NCBI GenBank assembly: GCA_032209605.1
Contig: JASFXZ010000001.1
Span: 41,110,619 to 41,174,618, forward strand
DNA from: Mactromeris polynyma
Lineage: Eukaryota > Mollusca > Bivalvia > Venerida > Mactridae
DNA: 64,000 bases
Reading direction: 5' to 3'
The notes under the pieces are model-generated. The model searched no databases. It was not told where the DNA came from and saw only the letters and a list, made by a program, of their open reading frames with translations. Shown here piece by piece: positions 20,290 to 29,285 of the stretch (within the stretch, counting starts at the first letter, position 1; each line of letters begins with the position of its first letter). The position numbers and the translations under genes were made by a program.

Positions 20290-22518
20290 CTACTGGCTTG
20301 GTAGGCGGTACAGTCTCCGCGCATTGTCGGCGGAGGACTGCAGGACTTCCTCCCAGGTCTCGCCCCGAATCCTACTGACATGTCGGGCCGTTGTGCCCAG
20401 ACATGCCGGAGTGGAGATGGCTCTTCCTCCGAGGTGAAAATAGGGTGCGTCTGTCTCCAGCAGCAGTCTATGGGCTTCCAGTGATTGGAGAGCCTCCCGT
20501 TGTTTGGCGTTGAAGTTTGCCACCATTCCCGTAAACCCAAAGTGGGCGTTCGGGAAGGTGGAAATCCACTTGTCTCGGGTGCCCATAGTGCCGCTGAAGC
20601 AGTGGAGGTGGATAGGCTGTTCTTGGAGGACAACTCCTTTCAGATGGTAAAGGAGTTCCAACATCTCCGTATTCTCACCTCGGTTGTGGAGGACGAGGAC
20701 CTTGTCTGGAGTAAGTAGACTGACAGCGCGGTCCAGGACGTCATGCTGTTCATCCCAGCAGGCATGATCTGTCCTGTAGTGATCCAAGCCGACTTCCCCC
20801 AGGGCACATACCCCTTGGAACTGAAGACAAGTGTAAAACTTGTCCCAGTCTTCCTTAGAGTATGGCCTGGGTGACTTAGGGTGCAGCCCGATGGCTACCC
20901 CAACACCCTGTGACGTCAACTCGTTCACCTCAGCCTGAGATGGGTAGGAAGGGGGGTCGCAGAAAACTGCAACACCCCCGGTAACCCATACCTCATCCCC
21001 ACATTCCGGCTCCACGAATTTGAGGACGTCAGTGAAGGATGTCGAGATGGTTCCCATCTTGCTCCGCACCCGGTCAAGGTGGAAGTGGCTGTCCACAGCT
21101 TGGGGCCTCTGCTGTAACGGAACAGTGAGGGCCGGGTACTCGTCCTTCAACTCCTGCTGTGTTCTCGGGTCGAGGCAGCCCAGGACGACCAAGAACACGC
21201 GCCAGTGCATGAGGAATGCTGGGGAGTTGAGCGGCACAGCCTTAAATGTAGCCGGCGCACTCAACCCCATCTCCGTACACAAGTGGCGCATGGAGGCGTT
21301 CATTGGTTTGGAGACCTGTAGACACCCACTGGTAATCATCTTAAGATTACCAACATAGGTGGCTAGGATCTCCACGTCCAGGCCACCCACGATCCTACTG
21401 GCAGAGCGGAGGAGGAGATTTGCTCTGCTACGAGTTATTTCCGGGGTCGGCCCTCTCTTCTCATCCAGAATGCCCGGGAGGTGGGCGCCGAAGGCATGGG
21501 TCCTCGACGCCTGCTCCCAGCAACCAGGGATAGGGCAGACGCAGGTGTATACCCTCGAACAGTGGGGCCTCTCTGACTCCACCCGTGGCCTCTTCGCCAT
21601 AACGCCCCGTTCAGGTGATGTAGGTGAGATCTGACGTTCCGCACCTCCCCGCTTGGTAGCGCGGGCGTTACGGTTTGGACCGTCAGATCCACGACGGGGG
21701 CGCGGACCACGGGGCTCGGTGTTCCCACGGTTCCTCGATTCCCTGGCTGCGCTGGACTCCTTGTGTGAGTCCCGGGAGCCCTTCCTAGGCGAGCACCTCC
21801 TAGACCGTCTTGGGGGGGATGCTGGTCTCGCTGGTCTTTCTGGTCTGGCGGCCGGCCTTCGCGGAGATCTTCTGAGGGGCACGGACGGGACACGAGGTGG
21901 TCTCCGTGGGGACCCTGTGACCACCGGAGGTGGCTTCGGGCACACCTTTACAGGCCCCACGGAAACCTTGGATTCTTCCTCTGGCGTATCCCACAGGTAC
22001 CCGATGCCGAGGTCTATCTCCTCGATGTCCTCTTCCATCGGTTCCTGGTTCGACGCCAGAGACTTATTCTCCTCGTCAGAAACAACCCTCTCAATGGCTG
22101 GGTTTTCTTTTAACCTAATATCCCGCGAAGGACCACTAGGGGCCGCGCTCACAGGCCGGACTACTGCTGGGCGAGTGGCTGCTATGATGTTAGCCTCGAT
22201 CCATGCATCGTCGTGAAACTGCATGGATCGAGCGTCCTCAGCTACAAGGGTCAGCCAACTCCGCTGGTTATTCTTCCGCCTGTGGGCCAGGGACACCTGA
22301 CCCCGGAGCAGCTCAACCTGCTGCTCCCCGGGACATCCGCACAGCATAATGGCTTCTACCAGACCTCTGGCGGCGAGAAGCTTTCCAGCTGCCGTTGCGT
22401 TCTTTATCTGCTGGGTGGTGTACATCTTTTCTGAAATATTAAAGATGTGCCTTACTTGTCTTTTAACATTTATGTAAGGTATTACGCTCACCCGAGTAGA
22501 TTGCTCCTGTGGCAGCAA
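20290..22518 (-). CDS. retroelement ORF3: basic linker, C2H2-like finger and TatD-family nuclease
   Basis: Uninterrupted 742 codons from 22518; an internal ATG at codon 32 (22425) sits just after a splice acceptor and is the likelier start. Order: helical N-terminal part (about 30-130), acidic stretch (about 140-185), Arg/Pro/Ser-rich basic region (about 195-300), C2H2-like finger CPIPGC...HAFGAH (about 327-346), helical middle, then TatD domain (about 475-742). TatD motifs are all present: DSHFHLD, GLHP, GEVGLD, LHNRG, HCFSG, ETDAPYF, the residues binding the two metals. The family hydrolyses DNA or RNA ends; vertebrate TATDN2 is the nearest named relative by domain. Unlike pol, it has no breaks. 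It follows integrase on the same strand, separated by about 30 bp, in the place where retroviruses carry env; it has no membrane segment. A Pol-independent role is inference. Confidence 0.85.
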   Translation of the reverse strand: MLPQEQSTRVSVIPYINVKRQVRHIFNISEKMYTTQQIKNATAAGKLLAARGLVEAIMLCGCPGEQQVELLRGQVSLAHRRKNNQRSWLTLVAEDARSMQFHDDAWIEANIIAATRPAVVRPVSAAPSGPSRDIRLKENPAIERVVSDEENKSLASNQEPMEEDIEEIDLGIGYLWDTPEEESKVSVGPVKVCPKPPPVVTGSPRRPPRVPSVPLRRSPRRPAARPERPARPASPPRRSRRCSPRKGSRDSHKESSAARESRNRGNTEPRGPRPRRGSDGPNRNARATKRGGAERQISPTSPERGVMAKRPRVESERPHCSRVYTCVCPIPGCWEQASRTHAFGAHLPGILDEKRGPTPEITRSRANLLLRSASRIVGGLDVEILATYVGNLKMITSGCLQVSKPMNASMRHLCTEMGLSAPATFKAVPLNSPAFLMHWRVFLVVLGCLDPRTQQELKDEYPALTVPLQQRPQAVDSHFHLDRVRSKMGTISTSFTDVLKFVEPECGDEVWVTGGVAVFCDPPSYPSQAEVNELTSQGVGVAIGLHPKSPRPYSKEDWDKFYTCLQFQGVCALGEVGLDHYRTDHACWDEQHDVLDRAVSLLTPDKVLVLHNRGENTEMLELLYHLKGVVLQEQPIHLHCFSGTMGTRDKWISTFPNAHFGFTGMVANFNAKQREALQSLEAHRLLLETDAPYFHLGGRAISTPACLGTTARHVSRIRGETWEEVLQSSADNARRLYRLPSQ
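22430..22445 (-). promoter_or_regulatory. candidate 3' splice acceptor for the TatD ORF
   Basis: On the element strand TTTAATATTTCAG ends at 22431 and is followed by AAAAG and an ATG at 22425 in frame with the TatD ORF. A spliced subgenomic RNA would explain how a third ORF is translated. No donor was assigned. Confidence 0.4.
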
Positions 22519-22550
22519 CTAATCAAAAGGTTTTTTTGGGCCAAGTCTAT

Positions 22551-23432
22551 TTAGCGACAGGCTCCGCACCAGAATGTGTCCATATCCAGTGCGTCTGAGG
22601 CCGTGATGTTGACGCAAGAGCCATGGTACCATTCATCACATCCATCACATTGGATCATGAACCTACCTTGCCATGGTTTGCGGCATAGACAATAGATTTT
22701 GTCGTCCTCATCCTCCTTGTCGCTCTCTTCTTCCGGGGTATCCAGCCAGTCCGTGATCCATTTGGGGATCACTCTGTCTCGACACTTCTTCATCCGGTCG
22801 TGATTGACTACGAAGAGTGACTTCCGCAGTTTCACCCGGTACAACGACACTGTCAAGCCTTTGACTACCACTGCTGGGCCCTTCCAGGGGGGGCACAATT
22901 TCTTGCACTTCCCCTTCTTGGTGGCAGTGTCCAGGAGATACACTAGGTCTCCTTTCTTATAGGTGTGTTCTCTAACACGCACGTCATAGTCTCGCTTCAT
23001 TCTCTTCAGCGACGTCTTTAGTGTGTCCCTTGCTGCGTTATGGGCGGCTTGAATATTTGTCATCAAGGTCGCCACATATTCATTCACGGTTACTGGTTGG
23101 GCTGGCTCTCCCGGGAACATCAAGTATGCTGGAGTGTTTACTTCTCTCCCCAACATTAACTTGTTGGCAGTGAAACCTGTGCTGCGGTTCACTGCGCTCC
23201 TCAGTGCACCCGCTATTTGTGGCAGGTGCACATCCCACTGGTCTTGAGAGTCGCCTATGTAGCAACGGACCACATCCATTAGAGTGCGGTTAAACCTCTC
23301 TACCTGTCCATTCGCTGACGGCCTGTACGGTGTTGTACGTGCTTTGTGAATCTCTAGCACTTCACATTGCGGTGAAGAGCCTCGATTCAAAGTTTCTGCC
23401 CTGATCTGTGAAGACTTGCAATGGGTAGCCAA
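22551..23432 (-). pseudogene. integrase C-terminal half with terminal PHD finger
   Basis: The coding part begins near 23385 and includes TTPYRPSANGQVERFNRTL with the integrase catalytic Glu. The usual C-terminal region follows (KKGDLVYLL...PPWKGPAVV, GPY/F-like) and an acidic linker (EEESDKEDEDD). A PHD finger lies at 22700-22555: CLCRKPWQ..MIQCDGCDEWYHGSC...FWCGAC, zinc pattern C4-H-C3. The Tyr before the first Cys, the Met before IQCD and the Trp in DEWYH resemble H3K4me3-reading PHD fingers such as that of CFP1. Chromoviruses carry a chromodomain at this spot, so a targeting role is a reasonable inference. It is out of frame with the integrase core by a small indel near 23380. Confidence 0.82.
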
Positions 23433-23547
23433 ATCTGGAGAAGAAATTATCTATTGTGGCCTTAGCAGTGACTTCAGCAGTTTGTGAAGCCAGTGGCACA
23501 CACTCAACCCATTTTGTGAATTGATCGACCATCATCAATACGTACAC
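23362..23547 (-). pseudogene. integrase catalytic core fragment
   Basis: VLMMVDQFTKWVE carries the first catalytic Asp and VFTDQGRNFESRLF the second; the Glu is in the next frame segment. The fragment is bounded by two small indels in TG-rich spots (near 23540 and 23380), each shifting frame. Together with the flanking pieces it makes a D,D-E integrase. Confidence 0.85.
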
Positions 23548-25700
23548 TCACTACCTCTTTGTGTTTTGGGCAGAGGTCCCAGGAAATCAAGATGTATTCT
23601 TTCCATGGGAGCACTTGCCTGGTACTCTTGCATAGGTGTGAGTCCGTATGGACATGACTTCTTGTTGGAACTGCACACGGCACAGGTGGAGATATAATTT
23701 GCTATATCACCTCCCATACCGCGCCAGTAGAACTTCTCCTTCATGCGCGCTTTGGTGCGTGCTACCCCTTGGTGACTTGCCGAGGGCAAGTCATGGTTAA
23801 GTCGAATAGCCTCGGTTTGTAGGCTGTTCGGCATTACCAGGTCTTTCTCCTCTTCGTTGTGCCGTCGGTGGAACAGTATGTCTCCCACCAGTAGGAATCT
23901 TTCCCGCTCAAGCCAATATGCTTTTGCACATGGACTTGCCAGAAACAAATCCTTTTCACTTGGACTGACTGAATTTAGTAACCAGTCCAAGACAAACTCC
24001 AGGTTTGGGTCAATGACCTGAGCTTTCTTTATATCCTCAGTGTCCAAGCCCCAGCAAGTTGTCTGCTTGCTGAGAGTCGAGGCGTTGACCCCACAAACCT
24101 TAACTGCATAGTCCCCATTTGCGGCGACTATGTCCAGGTATACCTCGGGACCCCCTTGATCCCGTTGACAGTGGGTGATTTGGTTTTTCAGTCTCACTGT
24201 GCTCTCCGTTGGACTGGTAACTGCTGCATCTTGGATATTTGTATCCAGATGAGGGTTCTCCCCAGTCTGCCGAGGGGTGTGGTCCAAGATCAACTCGTGT
24301 CTGGTCCTCCTGTCAATCACCTTAATGAAGTAACAAGGGGGAATTATCCCGCTTTTGTTCCCTCGTGACAGGATTACATCGTTGGCAGACAGCGCAAATT
24401 GTAGCCCGTCTGCCAATGCCTTTCTGACGTCTATGTATATGACCACCTCGCAGGACGCCCTCATCCCGCTGGTCACCCCTTGGTTTCCAGGCTCTCTAGC
24501 AGCAAAGTGTATGTGGGTTCTGTCCATTCTCGACAAACCAGTCCTCTTGATGGTGCCCCATGCGGCATGGGTTGTTCCATGTACCACAGTGGGGAATTCA
24601 TCAGCAGTAGTGATAGGTCTCAGTTCGAGGCCCTCCACTACTAGACTATGACCTTGTTTTGCTCTGACCTTCCAGTGAATACCGTCTTGTTGCAGAGCAA
24701 ATCTTTGTTTGCCGTTTGAGGCCACCACTTTCTGCACATCCTCTAGCGTGAACCCTCGCAATTGCGGCACATTCTCAAGGATTTCCCCAATATAGAGAAA
24801 CCCCCCAGCTCTCAGCTTGAGACCATACTTCTCGGCATTATGTCTCAGCAATGCTGCTAAGGTACGAGATAGGAAGTATTGGTTCCTATCTCGGGGCCTC
24901 TTGTTTGCCATCTTCGGTGGAGCCTCCTTGGCACCATCTGCAGATATACCCGCAGAGGAGCCGTCTCTACCATTGGTGTCGACCGCCTTGCCATTGTTGC
25001 CCTTGACATGTCTTGTGGCTGAACCTCTCCCAGAGTCAGACCTATGGCCTGCATCACTCCATGACCCATCGGGAATGCGAGACTCAGATAAAGCCAGCTC
25101 TCTTGGGGTTGCCCCGGTTCTTGTCTGACCTTCCTGATTCTCGCCTTGCATCTCGTGGTCACCCTGTGCCCTGCTACCACCTAGCCCATGGTCCAGCAAT
25201 TCTTTTTGATGAACAACGCCCCCGGAAGCTGGATCTCCCACGGCCGTACCGTCCCAGATCCTAGCACAAGCCAGAGTTCTTGTGGTTTTACCACTTCTTG
25301 TCGTAGCTGTCCCTTGCGTTGCCAACGGAATTGCCTCGTCGACTTCCCGGGTGAAAGTCCCCCATCGACCGTCTGCTCTCTCGCAGTAACTACATCCACC
25401 ACAGGGTAGATCTTCCAATGGAACCCCAGCAATGTACTCTACACATTGCCCTTCGGGTTCTGGCTTTCTTGACATTGCGTCAGCATTGTCGTGCTTTAAG
25501 CCAGGTCTGTGCACCAGTTTCATGTTAAACTGTGACAGTTCTTCAATCCATCGCGCCAGTTGCCCTGTGGTTCTCGGAAGTTCAACAACCATGTCAAGCT
25601 CGAATGGTCGGTTCGTACCGTGAATGGCCTGCCTAGCAAATAGTACCTGTACTGTCTTGTGAACCGCACTATTGCCAGGAGCTCCTTCCTTGTGGTACAA
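23535..25700 (-). pseudogene. pol middle: RNase H end, Tpt1 domain, integrase zinc domain
   Basis: One open frame of about 720 codons. From about codon 45 it continues RNase H (QLARWIEELSQFNMK, HDNADAMSRKP). Then come a CGGCSYC motif, a long polar Gly/Arg/Thr-rich linker (about 80-260), a Tpt1/KptA RNA 2'-phosphotransferase domain (about 268-464) and a second linker. The integrase N-terminal part (about 540-721) has the H2C2 zinc pattern (LNHDLPSASHQGV...STCAVCSSNK) and the start of the core (MERIHLDFLGPLP). It is shifted relative to RT by a one-base change in a G run near 25560, and relative to the integrase core near 23540. In other Ty3/gypsy elements the RNase H to integrase linker is short; here it has swallowed a whole enzyme domain. 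There are no introns or stops inside. Confidence 0.85.
24310..24895 (-). other. embedded RNA 2'-phosphotransferase (Tpt1/KptA/TRPT1-like) domain
   Basis: Tpt1 enzymes move an internal RNA 2'-phosphate onto NAD+ (classically the last step of fungal and plant tRNA splicing). This segment has the N-terminal winged-helix lobe FLSRTLAALLRHNAEKYGL, FLYIGEIL and FTLEDVQKVV, then KQRFAL, the NAD-binding lobe HGTTHAAWGTIKRTGL, RTHIHFA, SGMRASCEVVIYID and SANDVILSRG. The catalytic Arg-His (LLRHN, about codon 286), Arg (KQRF, about 334) and Arg (GMR, about 414) are all present. About 195 residues, normal for the family, and closest by eye to animal TRPT1. It lies wholly within the pol frame, so it is a captured domain and not a nearby host exon. 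Confidence 0.88.
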
Positions 25701-26840
25701 TATCTCCGCTGCTCCTTGGTGAGTGAGTAGCTACCGTAAGCTAATACCTTCTCCGCCCCATCCTGGATTTGCACCAATTCCGCCCCTATGGCGAAATCAG
25801 ATGCGTCTGTGTCCAGGATGAACTCACCCTCTTGTCTGGGAAGTGCCAACACAGGTGGTCTAGTGAGGGCCTGCTTAAGATAGTCAAAAGCCTCTTGTTC
25901 CCCACTTTCCCACTTAAACTTGTGTTTTCCCACTACTGCATATAGTGGTGCTGCTTGAAGGGAGAAGTTTTTTACGAAGCTTCTGTGGTAATTGGCAAGC
26001 CCCATGAACCTCTCTACCTCCTTGGAATTTTTGGGAACCGGCCAGTCCGACACCGTTTGTGTGTCGACTGCCGTCATGGCCAGTGTATTTTTACTGACCT
26101 TTCTACCCAGAAATTCCACTTCGTCTTGGAAGAAAATGCACTTCTTGGGTTTTAACTTCAACCCATGTTCGCGGAAACGTTGTAACACCTCACCTAAGTT
26201 ATTAAGGTGGGTGTCAAAATCTTTGCCCAACACCAAGATGTCATCCAAAAATGCGAGCACCGTTTTCCAGGTGAACCCTCGCATTACTAGGTTCATTACC
26301 CTGGCATATGTTGCCGGGGCATTACACAAACCAAAACCCATTTTCACGTGTTCATACAACCCATATTTTGTATGAAACGCTGTCTTGCGACGGTCTTCGG
26401 GCTTGACACCTACTTGCCAATAGGCTGAATTTGCGTCTAGTTTAGAAAACCAAACATTGCCTGCAAGTGTGTCCAAGCAATCGTCCACTAGTGGTAGTGG
26501 AAATACGTCCTTGACCGTGACGTTGTTCAGTGCCCGATAGTCTATGCACCATCGAACACTCCCATCTCGCTTTCTAATTAATACTGGGGATGAAGCCCAC
26601 TCTGAGTTGGACTCTTGTATCACCCCAGCATCAATCATCTTCTTTAGATGAGCCTCCTCCTCGCTGGCGAAACATGCAGGGGTTCGGCGAAGCTTTTGTT
26701 TAATTGGCCTCGCCTCACCGGTCTCTATTGAATGTTCGATATCAGTGAATGTACCGAGATCGAATTCATCCTTTGCGAACACATCACCATAAGAGCTTAG
26801 CAATTGTGCCAAGTGGGCCGTCAAACACCGCTGCCACCAT
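25520..26840 (-). pseudogene. Ty3/gypsy reverse transcriptase and RNase H
   Basis: Reading from the junction at 26840 (open from the first codons, no native start): the pre-RT segment, then RT with CIDYRALNNVT, PLPLVDDCLDTL, WFSKLDANSAYWQ, GLCNAPATYARVMN and the catalytic LAFLDDILVLG (FLDD for YLDD). These are followed by the thumb and connection and by RNase H with LDTDASDFAIGA, TRKELLAIV and RTDHSSLTWLL. It synthesises cDNA from element RNA and removes the RNA strand. A stop created at the junction with segment B and the frame change near 25560 disable it. Protease, nucleocapsid and gag, which should lie upstream, are absent. Confidence 0.95.
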
Positions 26841-26961
26841 TAAAGTATTTCACCCTAATTCAGGATAGAGAGGGGGTTACTCACTTGTGTTGTCTTGGTC
26901 TTTAATAGGTTCACTGGGTCTACGAATGTAGCTAGCTTTGATACTAAAATAGCGTGGTATG
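26841..26961. repeat. segment B, copy fused upstream of RT
   Basis: Identical by eye to 19692-19812. It lies between the 5' LTR and the truncated pol, where the primer-binding site, leader, gag and protease should be. No TGG-starting primer-binding site is seen after the LTR. Confidence 0.85.
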
Positions 26962-27285
26962 TAATCAATGCCTTGTGTTAGCATAGTTTAAAGTTTATCA
27001 AATAAATTAATAAGTTTGACAAGACAATATGTATAATGTCTTACTACCATATAACAATGCAAACTGTTACTTGATTGAGAGATATATAGTCTCTTGTAAC
27101 TCAAGAATGGAGTGGCATTGTTCTTTTATTGTCATAATTTGTATTGTATATGATGGTGCATTGATGAGACTTAAATAAATAAATAAATTAATATTCTTGG
27201 AGTGTGCGGTACCTTAACCGGGAAGAAAAACAAAATGATAAGGCGGAGTCTATTTGAATGGGCGGAGCCAGAGTTGATGTTTTCA
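26960..27285 (-). repeat. 5' LTR (right copy)
   Basis: About 326 bp; on the element strand it starts TGAAAACATC and ends GATTACA, a TG...CA pair. The flank directly outside is TACTC (27286-27290). Confidence 0.8.
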
Positions 27286-28160
27286 TACTCGAAAGGTTGA
27301 TAATTATACAGATCTAACCTCCAACTTCACAGAATATTATACGCGAGTTAACATTCATCAATGTGGTTGAAGACGGCACAGTGAGTATCTGTTTAATAAT
27401 TAATATTAAAAAAGTGTATAATCTTACTTACAACTTCGCTATTGTGCATTATGTTTACGCTGTTATCATCGGGGAAAGAAACGTGGCACATTTTCGGATA
27501 ATTCAAAATTTCGGATATAATTTGCACATGAAGACTCTATCTTATCCCGAAATAGTTTATGCCTAGTAAAAGTATTGTGTGTGAACCATGTTGAAATCTC
27601 AGTTGAGTAAATTTTGTTTTGTTTAAAGAATTGAGACAATTTATTCGGCAAATTAGACAAAAAGTTAATCACAGACTGGCATTTCAAGAAAATGAAGGCA
27701 TAATCGGGGGTGTCACTAATGTTGTATTATCTATGTATCCATAAACCTTTCTGCACATTTTGACCCTCTGGATTCTGACTGCAGGGTATTTTTTTCTCTA
27801 AATTGTTGGTAATTTGGCTGTAAAATGGTAAAATCCAGTCAAAAATGATCAAAATGACTCTTGAGATTCTGCACCTAGTGTTACCCCTGATTTATAGGAT
27901 TAATCATTAGGTAGCATGTTATATTTTTCATGATATTGCGTCATCATTTTATGTCAATAAAGTGTTTATAAACCAGAATGAGGCAGATTTCCTAGAGGCT
28001 CTCATTTTATCTACCAGAAAATGGTTGGTTGGTTGGTTGGTAGTATTATGAACAGTATTTTTGGTTTACAGATGTTTCTCACCCTAGACGTTTCTCCCCT
28101 AGTCATTTCTCCCCGGGACGTTTCTCCCCCAATATTGTAGTATTAAGAAAAGGGTGCTAA
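27286..28160. other. gene-free region with simple repeats
   Basis: No gene was seen. Contains GGTT repeats at 28023-28043 and four degenerate copies of GACGTTTCTCCCC between 28074 and 28130. Confidence 0.55.
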
Positions 28161-28171
28161 TGGGTGCTAAA

Positions 28172-28430
28172 AAGTGTCATAATTGGATTGTTTGGATTAA
28201 AATCTCATATTATGTTGTTTGTTTAAAGATTAAATTAATTTCTCCCCCAATATAAATTAATTTCTCCCCCCATTATGACAATAGTACTTTAATGTTTTAT
28301 GTATTATTTACTTATGATAAATTGATAATTTATTTTTGAATAAAATGTATATAAATTGCAATTGTTCATGATTTTAACTTAAACTTTATTATATATATGT
28401 ATAATAGTATGTGAGTTATAGTATTACAGG
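28172..28430. repeat. dispersed repeat R2, copy 2
   Basis: Counterpart of 12640-13100, same orientation, with TTAATTTCTCCCCC duplicated within. Confidence 0.7.
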
Positions 28431-28433
28431 GTG

Positions 28434-28945
28434 TCCGAAAAGAATGGTAACACTTTCATACCCCAAAATTTTCATTTGTTACAAGATAAACACACTAAAC
28501 TTTAGTAGTATGTAACTAAAAGGGGGGCCACCCCTTTTTTATACATATATAAAGCTTACTCATCATTTATAGTTTTGGGGGCCACCCCCAGTTTACTATA
28601 TAGGGAGCGCTTTAAGCCTTATTATTAGCCTCAGATCCTTAATCCTATTTCATCAGTGGATGGGGGACTTCCTACATGATTTCAAAAAACGGATACCATT
28701 ACCACCACCTCCTACTTCCTAAGCGACGCCGCGCCTTTTGTAATTCGAGGCGAAATAGAGGAGAAGGTGTCGAGGCCATCGCCATTATTATGAGAAAGCT
28801 CGAGAAGTTCACGAACAAGGGTTCTGGCTGGCGACTGAAACGATGCGAAGCGTTAGATTTAATGAATATGGTATACACTGCAACTCCATAATAACGCGAT
28901 CGGGGGGTCCAAAGACTCGCGATCGCGTTATATCCGATCGCGTTA
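28434..28945. other. repeat-like segment with a 71-codon ORF and a CGATCG inverted repeat
   Basis: Starts with CAGGGTGTCCGAAAAGAATG, which looks like a transposon end. The ORF at 28676-28891 (+) has KFTNKGSGWRLKRCEALDLMN, a GSGWxL phrase faintly like a motif in large hypothetical proteins of self-synthesising transposons; too weak for a call. 28892-28903 and 28934-28944 are inverted TAACGCGATCGG arms. Confidence 0.35.
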
Positions 28946-28962
28946 AAATCTAAAGACATATG

Positions 28963-29285
28963 AACCATAGAGAAGGGATACCAACTTACCCCACCCACCC
29001 ATTTTCATAAATTTTGTATTTGTTTTGATAAAAAGGTAGATGAAAATATATAAAACTTATTTATGCATTATTATTTGAAACTATTACAAAACAAAACTCA
29101 TTAATTATTTAAAACAAAGCTAAAATATGGTCATTTCTCTTTGGGAACCGTGATATCTTGGCGGAGTTTGTATTATTTGTAACCCGTGAAAAATACCCCC
29201 TGTGACACTCACAAAATACAAGTGAAAATTGCCACTTTAGAGTGACAATTAATTCAATAATTCTATCTACCTAATTATATTTTTG
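28963..29285 (+). repeat. dispersed repeat R3, copy 1
   Basis: About 320 bp aligning with the reverse complement of 38688-39030. Shared phrases include ACCATAGAGAAGG, CCACCCACCC, AAAACTTATTTATGCA, AATTATTTAAAACAAAG and TGTGACACTC.CAAAATACA. No terminal inverted repeats were resolved. Confidence 0.8.

Larger units (their letters stand above)
19357..27285 (-). mobile_element. Ty3/gypsy-like LTR retroelement with Tpt1, PHD and TatD modules, gag-protease deleted
   Basis: In transcription order (right to left): LTR (27285-26960), a 121-bp segment B (26961-26841), reverse transcriptase and RNase H, a Tpt1-type RNA 2'-phosphotransferase, integrase with PHD finger, a separate TatD-nuclease ORF, a hairpin-bearing 3' untranslated region, a second B (19812-19692), and LTR (19692-19357). 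RT and integrase motifs are Ty3/gypsy-like. There is no gag, nucleocapsid or protease: sequence breaks at 26841, just upstream of RT, and is replaced by B. Pol is broken by three small indels. G+C content is visibly higher inside (20-26.8 kb) than in flanking DNA, unlike its AT-rich LTRs. LTR copies differ by a few substitutions and two small indels, so insertion is not very old. Confidence 0.85.

Noticed and set aside
20145..20633. 162-codon minus ORF overlapping the TatD end
   Set aside because: Shifted frame of the TatD coding region running into the hairpin array; composition is out-of-frame and has no motifs.
21435..22216. Long plus- and other-frame ORFs over the TatD gene (up to 187 codons)
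   Set aside because: G+C-rich coding sequence gives open antisense frames; no domain in them, while the minus frame has full TatD motifs.
20290..22518. Envelope-like gene in ORF3 position (endogenous retrovirus)
   Set aside because: No signal peptide, membrane segment or glycosylation pattern; it has clear TatD motifs.
23362..23547. Programmed frameshifts in pol
   Set aside because: Three shifts within domains, at sites lacking usual slippery heptamers, and not between gag and pol; small indels are simpler.
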